From positions 248,001-312,000 of the forward strand of contig NZ_JAHUWK010000004.1 in the NCBI RefSeq assembly GCF_019219065.1: a DNA stretch of 64,000 nt. The letters run 5' to 3'. The position numbers were made by a program, and so were the translations under genes. Position 1 is the stretch's first letter; every line of letters begins with the position of its first letter. The notes beneath the pieces are model-generated. The model was not told where the DNA came from. It worked only from the letters and a program-made list of their open reading frames with translations, and made no database searches. Positions 33,518 through 41,723 of this stretch are shown piece by piece. The stretch is from Duganella sp. sic0402 (lineage in GTDB: Bacteria; Pseudomonadota; Gammaproteobacteria; Burkholderiales; Burkholderiaceae_D).

Positions 33518-36265
33518 ATGAGTGGTAGCGGAATGGAAAAGGGATTGCGTCGAAGCCTGATCGCGGTAGCGGTGGAAATGGCAGTGTGCGGCACGGCGTT
33601 TGCGCAGGCCGAGCCGCCGTCGGAAGTGGAAGCGCCGAAAGTGGTGGTGACCGGCGCGCGTGCCGCGCTGGCCAAGTCGCTTGAGTTGAAGCGCAATGCG
33701 GATGTGATTCAGGATTCAATTTCGGCCACGGAGCTGGGGCGCTTCCCCGACGATAACGTCGCCGATTCGCTGACCCACATCTCCGGCATTTCGGTGTCCC
33801 GCACGCGTGGCGGCGAAGGGCAGTACATCAATGTGCGCGGCCTTGGTTCTGGCTACAACATCGTCACTCTGAACAAGCGTATCCTCGCCACCGATGGCGA
33901 TGGCCGCGACTTCGCCTTCGATGTGCTGCCGTCTGAGGTAATCAGCGGCGCTGACGTGATGAAATCGGCCGACGCGGCGCAGATGGAAGGCAGTATCGGC
34001 GGCTCGGTCAACCTGCGCTCGGCCCGGCCGATGGACAATCCCGGCTATCACGCTTCGGTGCGTTTCGAGGCGGACCATAACGACCTGTCGCGCAAGGATG
34101 GCGGCAAGCTGTCGGGCGTGGTCAGCAACACCTTCAATAACAACACCATGGGCGTGCTGGTTGGCGCGGTCGTCTCCAAGCGCAAGGTGCGTACCGATTC
34201 GCTTGGCTACCAGACCTATAACGCGGATTCGCCGGGCAGTTACGATGTCAACGGCGATGGCGTGATCGGTGCCGGCGAAAGCAATCTGCTGGCACCATGC
34301 TGCATCTCGTTTGGCTCGGTGTTTGAAGAGAAGCGCCGCACCGCGCTGTCTGGTGCGTTTGAATGGAAGGTGTCGCCGACCTTCAAGATGACGGCCGATG
34401 CGCTGGCTACGCGCCTGGATTCGCCGCAGGTCGGCTATCAGCAATCGTACTATATTGAGCATGCGCCGGATCGCTGGTCCGATGTGGTGGTCAAGAATGG
34501 CCTGATCACCAGCATGAAGATCGCTGACCTGATCCCGGAAATGTCGAACGTGACAGCCGACCGCGTGGTCGATACCAGACAGATCGGCTGGCGCGGTGAA
34601 TGGCGTCCGTCGAATGAGCTGAAGCTGACCGGCGATGTATACCGCTCGACCTCCGAGCGTAACTCCGGCGGCAAGGACACCTTTGTGGTGGCGGGCATCG
34701 CCGGCCATAACACCGGCTACTACAAGGCCAACAACGGCGCATTCCCGGACATCCGCGTGACGCTGGAAGATGGCCGCGACCTGGCTACCGAGCTGGCCGC
34801 CGGCCGCCTCGGCAACAAGGACTACGGCGTGCACTTCGCCGGCCTGACCGGCACCAACATCAAGGACACCATCGACGGCGCTGCGCTGGATGGCCGCCTG
34901 TCGCTGAGCAGCGCATGGCATATCGATGCCGTGCAGTTCGGCGCCAGCGCCACCTCGCGCAAGAAGGACCGCAACTCGATCGGCAACGAAAAGAGTGGCG
35001 GCGCCTGCCAGTACTGCGATATGTACTCGACCACCTTCGCGTCGCTGGGCGCCAACGTGGTCAGCCCGATGACGCTGCCGAACTATATGCGTAACGCCGG
35101 CGGCAGCTTCCCTGGCAGCTTTATCAAGTTCGACGTGCCGGCGTATCTCGCTGCGCTGAAAAAACTGGACGGCCAGCCCAAGCCGGACGGCGGTGTGTAT
35201 GACCTCAGTAAATCGCAGCCGGTGTTCGTGCCGACCGATTCGTATGCGGTGACCGAGAAGACCGCCACCCTGTACGGCCAGCTGGAGCTGTCGGGCGAAA
35301 ACTGGAACGGCAATGTCGGCGCACGCCTGGTCCGCACCCGCACCACCTCGCGCACTGCGATCGACCGCATCCTCGCCATCGACGATCCGACGCCCAACAT
35401 CCCGACCAGCAGCCCGAACATCACCTACAGCGAGGCCGAGCCGGTATCGGAGGAAGGCCGCTACACCAAGCTGCTGCCATCAGCGAACATCAGCTGGTGG
35501 GCGCGCGACGACTTTGTCGTGCGCGGCGCGATTGCCAAGGTCATGGCCCGTCCTTCGCTGGACAAGCTGGCGCCTACCCGTACCGATAATACGCTGGACC
35601 GCAGCTACATCCTGAACATCGTCGGCGACGCCAAGCTGAAACCGACCGAGGCGGTACAGCAGGATATTTCGGTGGAGTGGTACTACCGCCCGAAATCGGC
35701 GATCACCGCCGCCATCTTCGCCAAGCAGATCAAGAACTTCGTTACCTATCAGACCGACGAGCATGTGGACATCGGCGTGCCGGGCTACCTGTACACCGTG
35801 ACGCACCCGGTCAATGGCGACAAGGCGCGCGTGCGCGGCTTTGAGTTCGGCATCCAGCATCTGTTCGACAACGGCTTTGGCTTCAACGCCAAATTCGCCA
35901 AGACCCTGACCAAGGCTTACCAGGGCGGCGAGTATGTCGGCCAGCTGGAAGGCGTGGCGCCTACCGCCTCGTCGATCGGCCTGCTGTATGAGAAGGGTGG
36001 CATCAATGCCTCGATCTCGTTCGACTACACCGGCGACTACACGCAAAGCACCAATGTGCTGGCCGGCTATCCGAACAAGGTAGATTCGCTGACCTGGGTC
36101 ACGGCGTCGGCATCGTGGGACATCACGCCGAAAATCACGCTGTTCGTCGAGGGTAAAAATCTGGGCGACGCGGTGATGCGTTCCAACCTGGGCCGTAGCG
36201 ACGCGCTGTACGGCTTTGAAACCTGGGGCCGCACCTACGCCGCCGGCATCAGCGTGAAATTCTGA
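33518..36265 (+). CDS. TonB-dependent receptor (Xanthomonas/Caulobacter carbohydrate type)
   Basis: 915 residues with GGGAG upstream and a signal peptide ending near CGTAFA|QAEPP. The plug domain (VVVTGARAALAKSLELKRNAD... IDDNV... GISVSRTRGGEGQYINVRG) is followed by a 22-strand-type barrel ending AAGISVKF, with terminal Phe as an assembly signal. This receptor class imports oligosaccharides. As first gene of the plus-strand aga set it is the likely GalNAc or GalNAc-glycan receptor. Confidence 0.9.
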   Translation: MSGSGMEKGLRRSLIAVAVEMAVCGTAFAQAEPPSEVEAPKVVVTGARAALAKSLELKRNADVIQDSISATELGRFPDDNVADSLTHISGISVSRTRGGEGQYINVRGLGSGYNIVTLNKRILATDGDGRDFAFDVLPSEVISGADVMKSADAAQMEGSIGGSVNLRSARPMDNPGYHASVRFEADHNDLSRKDGGKLSGVVSNTFNNNTMGVLVGAVVSKRKVRTDSLGYQTYNADSPGSYDVNGDGVIGAGESNLLAPCCISFGSVFEEKRRTALSGAFEWKVSPTFKMTADALATRLDSPQVGYQQSYYIEHAPDRWSDVVVKNGLITSMKIADLIPEMSNVTADRVVDTRQIGWRGEWRPSNELKLTGDVYRSTSERNSGGKDTFVVAGIAGHNTGYYKANNGAFPDIRVTLEDGRDLATELAAGRLGNKDYGVHFAGLTGTNIKDTIDGAALDGRLSLSSAWHIDAVQFGASATSRKKDRNSIGNEKSGGACQYCDMYSTTFASLGANVVSPMTLPNYMRNAGGSFPGSFIKFDVPAYLAALKKLDGQPKPDGGVYDLSKSQPVFVPTDSYAVTEKTATLYGQLELSGENWNGNVGARLVRTRTTSRTAIDRILAIDDPTPNIPTSSPNITYSEAEPVSEEGRYTKLLPSANISWWARDDFVVRGAIAKVMARPSLDKLAPTRTDNTLDRSYILNIVGDAKLKPTEAVQQDISVEWYYRPKSAITAAIFAKQIKNFVTYQTDEHVDIGVPGYLYTVTHPVNGDKARVRGFEFGIQHLFDNGFGFNAKFAKTLTKAYQGGEYVGQLEGVAPTASSIGLLYEKGGINASISFDYTGDYTQSTNVLAGYPNKVDSLTWVTASASWDITPKITLFVEGKNLGDAVMRSNLGRSDALYGFETWGRTYAAGISVKF

Positions 36266-36267
36266 CG

Positions 36268-37185
36268 ATGACGACGACAACCTTGCCGACGATCTCCACG
36301 CGCCGCGCCGGCTGGCTGGTCTACGCGCTCACCACCACGCTGCTGTGGGGCGTGTGGGGCGCGTTTGCCGGCCTGCCGAGCCAACACGGCTTTCCTGAAA
36401 CGCTGATCTATGTGGTGTGGGCGCTGACGATGCTGCCGCCGGCGCTGTTCGTCCTCGCCCGCAACGGCTGGCGCGTGCGCCGCGACGGCCGCTCGATCGC
36501 CTACGGCCTGGCCATCGGTGTGCTGGGTGCGGGCGGGCAGATGGTGTTGTTCTACGCGGTGAAGGCGGGGCCTGCTTACCTGATCTTCCCGCTGATTTCA
36601 CTGTCGCCGGTGCTGACGATTGCGCTGTCTTTCCTGTTCCTGCGCGAGCGTACGGGCGTGATGGGCATGGCCGGCATCGTGCTGGCGATCTGCGCGCTGC
36701 CGCTATTCGACTACACGCCGGGCGGCGCGCCGCAGCAGTATGGTGTGTGGTTCGTGCTGGCGCTGGGCGTGCTGGTGGCGTGGGGCTTGCAGGCGTATTT
36801 CATCAAATTGGCCAACGCCAGCATGGACGCGGAAAGCATCTTCTTCTACATGACGCTGAGCGCGCTGCTGTTTATTCCGGTGGCGCTGGCGATGACGGAC
36901 TTTTCACAGCCAATTAATTACGGTCCATCCGGGCCGCTGCTCGCCGCCGCCACGCAGATATTGAATGCGGTCGGTGCGCTGACGCTGGTGTATGCCTTCC
37001 GCCATGGTAAAGCGCTGATGGTGTCGCCGCTGGTGAACGCTGGCGCGCCGCTGCTGACCACGATGATCGCGATGGCGCTGGCGGCATCGGTGCCGACCGG
37101 CTACCGGCTGGCTGGCATCGGCCTGTCGCTGGCGGCGGCGCTGTTCCTCGCGCTGCAGCCGGACGAACCAACCCAAGGAAACTGA
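36268..37185 (+). CDS. EamA/DMT-family transporter
   Basis: 305 residues with ten hydrophobic helices in two EamA halves (LWGVWGAFAGL... and LVAWGLQAYFIKLAN...). DMT permeases move metabolites across the inner membrane. It starts 3 bases after the receptor stop and precedes kbaZ by 2 bases, so it belongs to the operon; import of a sugar or export of a by-product are both possible. Confidence 0.8.
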   Translation: MTTTTLPTISTRRAGWLVYALTTTLLWGVWGAFAGLPSQHGFPETLIYVVWALTMLPPALFVLARNGWRVRRDGRSIAYGLAIGVLGAGGQMVLFYAVKAGPAYLIFPLISLSPVLTIALSFLFLRERTGVMGMAGIVLAICALPLFDYTPGGAPQQYGVWFVLALGVLVAWGLQAYFIKLANASMDAESIFFYMTLSALLFIPVALAMTDFSQPINYGPSGPLLAAATQILNAVGALTLVYAFRHGKALMVSPLVNAGAPLLTTMIAMALAASVPTGYRLAGIGLSLAAALFLALQPDEPTQGN

Positions 37186-37187
37186 CA

Positions 37188-38483
37188 ATGGACTATCTTT
37201 TGAATCTGGTGCGCCGCCACAAGGCTGGCGAACCGGTCGGCATCCACTCGGTGTGTTCGGCGCATCCGCTGGTGATCGAAGCGGCGATGGAAACCGCCAT
37301 CGAGCGCGGGTTGCCGGTGCTGATCGAATCCACCTCCAACCAGGTGAACCAGGACGGCGGCTATACCGGCATGACGCCGGCCGTCTTCCGCGATTTCGTC
37401 TATGGCATTGCCGACCGCACCGGCCTGGCGCGCGAGCGCGTACTGCTGGGTGGCGATCACCTGGGGCCAAACGCCTGGCAGAGCCAAACGGCGGAAGAGG
37501 CGATGGCCAGGGCTGAAGTGCTGATCGACCAGTATGTGCGCGCCGGCTTCCGCAAGATTCACCTGGATTGCTCGATGTCCTGCGCCGGTGATCCGGTGCC
37601 GCTGCCGGATGCGGTAGTGGCCGAGCGCGCCGCACGCCTGTGCGTGGTGGCTGAACGCGCATGGGGCGCGGTTGGCGGAGAGGCGCCGGTGTACGTGGTC
37701 GGCACCGAAGTGCCGGTGCCCGGTGGCGCGCATGAAGACCTGGAGACGCTGAGCGTGACCACGCCCGGCGCAGCCGGATTGACCATCAAGGTGCACCGGC
37801 TGGCCTTCGCCGCCGCCGGACTGGATGCGGCGTGGCCGCGCGTGGTTGGCCTGGTGGTGCAGCCAGGCGTGGAGTTCGATCACCACAAGGTCATCGATTA
37901 TCAACCGCAGCAGGCCGCGCAACTGAGCCGCTTCATCGAAAGCGAGCCAACGCTGGTGTACGAAGCGCATTCGACCGATTATCAGACGCCCGCCAATCTG
38001 GCCGCGCTGGTGGCTGACCATTTCGCCATCCTGAAGGTCGGCCCCGGCCTGACCTTCGCGCTGCGCGAAACCCTGTGGGCCCTGGCCGACATCGAGCAGG
38101 AAATGGGCGATACGGGTTCGGACTTCAAGAACGTGGTGCTGGAAGTGATGCGTGACGAACCGGAATACTGGCGCAAATATTACGACAGCGATCCGGCGCG
38201 CGCGCGCTTCGATCAGCAATACAGCCTGAGCGACCGTATCCGCTATTACTGGCCGCATCCGAAGATTCAGGCGGCGCAGGCGCAACTGCTGGCCAAGCTG
38301 GAGCACACGCCGCCTCCGCTGACCTTGCTCAGCCAGTACCTTCCGGCGCAATATGAGGCTGTGCGCGAAGGACGCGTGCGCAATCTGCCGGCCGATTTAC
38401 TTAAAGAAGGCGTAGCCAAGGTGCTGCGCCAGTACATGGATGCCTGTGCAGGCGCCGCAACAAAGGAGTTGGAAACATGCTAG
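37188..38483 (+). CDS. kbaZ: D-tagatose-bisphosphate aldolase non-catalytic subunit family (KbaZ/GatZ/AgaZ)
   Basis: 431 residues. The family signature GGDHLGPNAW (88-97) is intact, along with HLDCSMSCAGD and YVVGTEVPVPGG. In enterobacteria this protein stabilises the catalytic KbaY/GatY aldolase; for GalNAc pathways a tagatose-6-phosphate kinase role has been proposed for AgaZ. No catalytic aldolase gene accompanies it here. It overlaps agaS by 7 bases (ATGCTAG). Confidence 0.9.
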   Translation: MDYLLNLVRRHKAGEPVGIHSVCSAHPLVIEAAMETAIERGLPVLIESTSNQVNQDGGYTGMTPAVFRDFVYGIADRTGLARERVLLGGDHLGPNAWQSQTAEEAMARAEVLIDQYVRAGFRKIHLDCSMSCAGDPVPLPDAVVAERAARLCVVAERAWGAVGGEAPVYVVGTEVPVPGGAHEDLETLSVTTPGAAGLTIKVHRLAFAAAGLDAAWPRVVGLVVQPGVEFDHHKVIDYQPQQAAQLSRFIESEPTLVYEAHSTDYQTPANLAALVADHFAILKVGPGLTFALRETLWALADIEQEMGDTGSDFKNVVLEVMRDEPEYWRKYYDSDPARARFDQQYSLSDRIRYYWPHPKIQAAQAQLLAKLEHTPPPLTLLSQYLPAQYEAVREGRVRNLPADLLKEGVAKVLRQYMDACAGAATKELETC

Positions 38484-39661
38484 TGGTAGACAAGGACATT
38501 TTAGGTATCAGCACGGCCGGCCTGGACGCCGCCGGCGGCGGACTGACTGCGCGCGAGATCGCGCAGCAGCCCGGCGTGTGGCCGCAGATCGACGCGCTGT
38601 TGGACAGCAGCCGCGCAGCGCTGGATGCCTTCCTCGGCCCGCTGCTGGCACGCGGCAATCTGCGCATTGTGCTGACAGGCGCCGGCACTTCGGCCTTCCT
38701 TGGTGAATGCCTGGCTCCAGCGATGCTGGGCAAGGGCTGGCGCGCGGAAGCTGTGCCGACCACGGATATCGTTTCCGGCCCGCAGCGCTTCCTGCAAGCG
38801 GATGTGCCTACGCTGCTGGTGTCGTTCGCCCGTTCGGGCAGTAGCCCGGAGAGCCTGGCGGCGGTTGAGCTGGCAGACCAGCTGGTGAAGAACGTGCATC
38901 ACCTGGTCATCACTTGCAACGCCGATGGCGAGCTGTATCGCATGGCGCAAGGCCGGGCCAATGCCTACGCCATCCTGCTGCCGGACGCCACCCATGACCG
39001 TGGTTTCGCGATGACCACCAGCTTTACCTCGATGCTGCTGGCCGCCGCGCTGGCGTTTGGTGTTCTGCCGTCCGGTGCGGCGAGCGTGCCATCGGCGGCC
39101 GCAGCCAGCCTGCACGCGACGGCGCTGCCGCTGCTGCAATCGCTGGTGGCGCAGCAGTTCAAGCGCGTGGTCTACCTGGGTAGCAATGAGCTGCGTGGCC
39201 TGGCGCGGGAAGCCTCGCTCAAGCTGCTGGAACTGACCGATGGCCGCGTAGTGGCGCTGTTTGATACGCCGCTGGGCTTCCGCCATGGACCGAAAACCAT
39301 CGTTGATGATGAAACACTGGTGGTGGTGCTGCTGTCAAATGACTCGCAGGCGCGCCGCTACGATCTGGACCTGCTGCGCGAACTGCGCAACGATGGCCGC
39401 GCCGGCCGCGTGCTGGCGCTGAGTGGCCAGGCCGCGCCGGAACTCGGGGCGGATTGCGTGTTGCTGCAGGGTGCGGAAGGCGCGTGCGACCTGGCGCTGG
39501 CGCTGCCTTACATCCTGTTCTGCCAGTCGTTTGCGCTGTTGCAGTCGCTGGCGCAGGGCATCCGTCCCGATACGCCGAGCGTGTCGGGCACGGTCAACCG
39601 CGTGGTACGTGGCGTGACCATTTATCCGTATGCGGGAGAGCAGCATGTTCCTCGGTGTTGA
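38477..39661 (+). CDS. agaS: AgaS-type SIS-domain sugar isomerase/deaminase
   Basis: 394 residues with two SIS domains: LTGAGTSAFLGE and SFARSGSSPES in the first, VYLGSNELRGLAREASLKLLELTDG in the second. AgaS converts galactosamine-6-phosphate to tagatose-6-phosphate and ammonia. Position after kbaZ and before the sugar kinase supports GalNAc catabolism rather than GlcNAc, where NagB would be expected. Confidence 0.9.
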   Translation: MLVVDKDILGISTAGLDAAGGGLTAREIAQQPGVWPQIDALLDSSRAALDAFLGPLLARGNLRIVLTGAGTSAFLGECLAPAMLGKGWRAEAVPTTDIVSGPQRFLQADVPTLLVSFARSGSSPESLAAVELADQLVKNVHHLVITCNADGELYRMAQGRANAYAILLPDATHDRGFAMTTSFTSMLLAAALAFGVLPSGAASVPSAAAASLHATALPLLQSLVAQQFKRVVYLGSNELRGLAREASLKLLELTDGRVVALFDTPLGFRHGPKTIVDDETLVVVLLSNDSQARRYDLDLLRELRNDGRAGRVLALSGQAAPELGADCVLLQGAEGACDLALALPYILFCQSFALLQSLAQGIRPDTPSVSGTVNRVVRGVTIYPYAGEQHVPRC

Positions 39662-40610
39662 TGGCGGCGGCACCAAGACGGCTTTTGCGCTGATTGACAG
39701 CGACGGCACGGTATTGGCGCGCCACCAGGAAAGCAGCGCTTACTACCTGGAAGTCGGCATGGCTGGCGTTGCGGCGATGCTGACACGCGGCTGCGATGCG
39801 CTCTTTTCGATTGCGGGCGTGACCGCCGCCGACATTCGCTTTGCTTTCTTTGGCCTGCCGGCCTATGGCGAGGATCGTGTGGTCCAGCCTCAGCTGGACG
39901 CCTTGCCGCGCGCGGTTCTGGGTCATGACCGCTACGCATGCGACAACGATATGGTGTGCAGCTGGGCCGGATCGCTGGCTTGCGCCGACGGCATTAGCGT
40001 CATCGCCGGCACCGGATCGATGGCTTATGGCGAGTTTTCCGGCCGCCGTGCGCGTGCTGGCGGCTGGGGTGAATTGTTCAGCGACGAAGGCTCGGCACAC
40101 TGGATCGCACGCGCTGGCCTGGCGCTGTTCTCGCGCATGAGCGATGGCCGCGCCCCGCGTGGACCGTTTCATCCGCTGGTGCGCGAACGCCTGGCCTTGC
40201 AGGAAGACTTGGACTTGTGCCAGGTCGTCTACGGAGAATTGAACGGAGACCGCAGCCGCATCGCCGCGCTGTCTCGATTGGTGTCAGAGGCGGCCTCGCA
40301 GGGCGATCGCCAGGCGGAAGCGATTATCGATGCGGCAGCGGCTGAACTGGTGGCCTTGGTGGATGCGGTACGCAGCACGCTTGGCGTGGCTGCGGGGCAC
40401 GGCGTTCCGGTGTCGTACAGCGGCGGCCTGTTTGGCGCCGATGGACCGCTGCATGCGCCGTTTGCGCGGGCGTTGGCAGCACGCGGCGATTCCTATCGCC
40501 TGACGAGGCCGAGCCTGGCGCCGGTGCTGGGTGCGGCCCTGTATGCTGCACGCAGCGTTGGTGCGCCACTGAGCGCAACTGCGCTGGAGCGCCTGACCGC
40601 TCAAAACTAA
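39645..40610 (+). CDS. BadF/BadG-type N-acetylhexosamine kinase (AgaK-like)
   Basis: 321 residues from ATG 39645, which follows GGGAGA; it overlaps the agaS end by 17 bases. The ASKHA ATPase fold shows FLGVDGGGTKTAFAL (phosphate 1), SVIAGTGSMAYG (phosphate 2) and VSYSGGLFG. BadF-type kinases phosphorylate GlcNAc or GalNAc in organisms that import the sugar without a phosphotransferase system; context favours GalNAc. Confidence 0.85.
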   Translation: MFLGVDGGGTKTAFALIDSDGTVLARHQESSAYYLEVGMAGVAAMLTRGCDALFSIAGVTAADIRFAFFGLPAYGEDRVVQPQLDALPRAVLGHDRYACDNDMVCSWAGSLACADGISVIAGTGSMAYGEFSGRRARAGGWGELFSDEGSAHWIARAGLALFSRMSDGRAPRGPFHPLVRERLALQEDLDLCQVVYGELNGDRSRIAALSRLVSEAASQGDRQAEAIIDAAAAELVALVDAVRSTLGVAAGHGVPVSYSGGLFGADGPLHAPFARALAARGDSYRLTRPSLAPVLGAALYAARSVGAPLSATALERLTAQN

Positions 40611-40623
40611 AAAGGAGACATTT

Positions 40624-41712
40624 ATGCGCTGGATTGCGCTACCTGCCATTCTCGCGGCACTGATCGCCGCGCCATCGTTGGCGGCCGATACATACGCCAT
40701 GACGGACTACGAGAAGGTGCCGAAGATTGACGCCCATCTGCATCTGCATGGCACGAATCAGGATGCATGGCTGGCGCTAGCGCGCAAGGATAACTTCCGC
40801 GCGCTGACCATCAATGTCGACTATCCGGACTTTCCGCCGTTGGCGCAGCAGCGCAAAGTCGCCAGCGCATTGGCGCATCAGCATCCGCAGCAGGTGGCGT
40901 GGGTTGCCACCTTTGCCGCCGATGGTTTTGAACGGCCAGGTTGGAGCGACGCCACTTTAAAAGATCTGGATGGTGCACTGAAAGACGGCGCGGTTGGCGT
41001 CAAGGTCTGGAAAAACATCGGCATGAGCTTGCGCGACCAGCAGGGCAGACTGGTGATGGTGGACGATGCGCGGCTGTCGCCATTATTCAATGGCCTGACG
41101 CAGCGTGGCGTGATGGTGCTTGGCCATCAGGGCGAACCGCACAATTGCTGGCTGCCGGTGGAACAGATGACGGTCAATAATGACCGCGAATACTTCAAGA
41201 ACCATCCGGCGTATCACATGTATCTGCATCCAGAGATGCCGAGCTACGAACAGCAGATGGCGGCGCGCGACCATCTGCTGGCGCAGCATCCGAAGCTGCG
41301 CTTCACCGGCGTGCACCTGGCGTCGCTGGAGTATGACGTGGTGCGGATCGGCCGCTTTCTCGATGCCCATCCGGGCGTCAAGCTGGATGTCGCGGCCCGC
41401 ATCGGCCAATTGCAGTACCAGTCGCAGCGCGACCGTGAACGCGTGCGCGCCTTCTTCATCAAGTACCAGGACAGGCTGATGTATGGCTCGGACCTGGCGC
41501 AATCCGCAGAGCAGAGCGACGCCGATTTCGTGACCGATATGGATACCGTGTGGCGGCGCGACTGGCGTTATTTCGTCACCGCCGACAGCTTCGTTGTGCC
41601 AGAGCTGGATAAGCCGGTACGCGGCCTGGCCTTGCCGCGCAAGGTGGTCGACAAGCTGTATCGCAACAATGCAGAAAAGGCCTTCCCACAGGCCTGGCAA
41701 CAACACAAATAA
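40624..41712 (+). CDS. Exported amidohydrolase-2 family protein
   Basis: 362 residues with a signal peptide (MRWIALPAILAALIAAPSLA). The metal motif D37-x-H-L-H (DAHLHLH, H38 and H40), VLGHQGEPHN, FTGVHLASLEY and MYGSDLAQ follow the amidohydrolase-2 (TIM-barrel) family. Substrate unknown; a periplasmic hydrolase is not a standard part of GalNAc pathways. It lies 13 bases after the kinase and 11 before the glycosidase. Confidence 0.8.
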   Translation: MRWIALPAILAALIAAPSLAADTYAMTDYEKVPKIDAHLHLHGTNQDAWLALARKDNFRALTINVDYPDFPPLAQQRKVASALAHQHPQQVAWVATFAADGFERPGWSDATLKDLDGALKDGAVGVKVWKNIGMSLRDQQGRLVMVDDARLSPLFNGLTQRGVMVLGHQGEPHNCWLPVEQMTVNNDREYFKNHPAYHMYLHPEMPSYEQQMAARDHLLAQHPKLRFTGVHLASLEYDVVRIGRFLDAHPGVKLDVAARIGQLQYQSQRDRERVRAFFIKYQDRLMYGSDLAQSAEQSDADFVTDMDTVWRRDWRYFVTADSFVVPELDKPVRGLALPRKVVDKLYRNNAEKAFPQAWQQHK

Positions 41713-41723
41713 AAGGGAGACAG

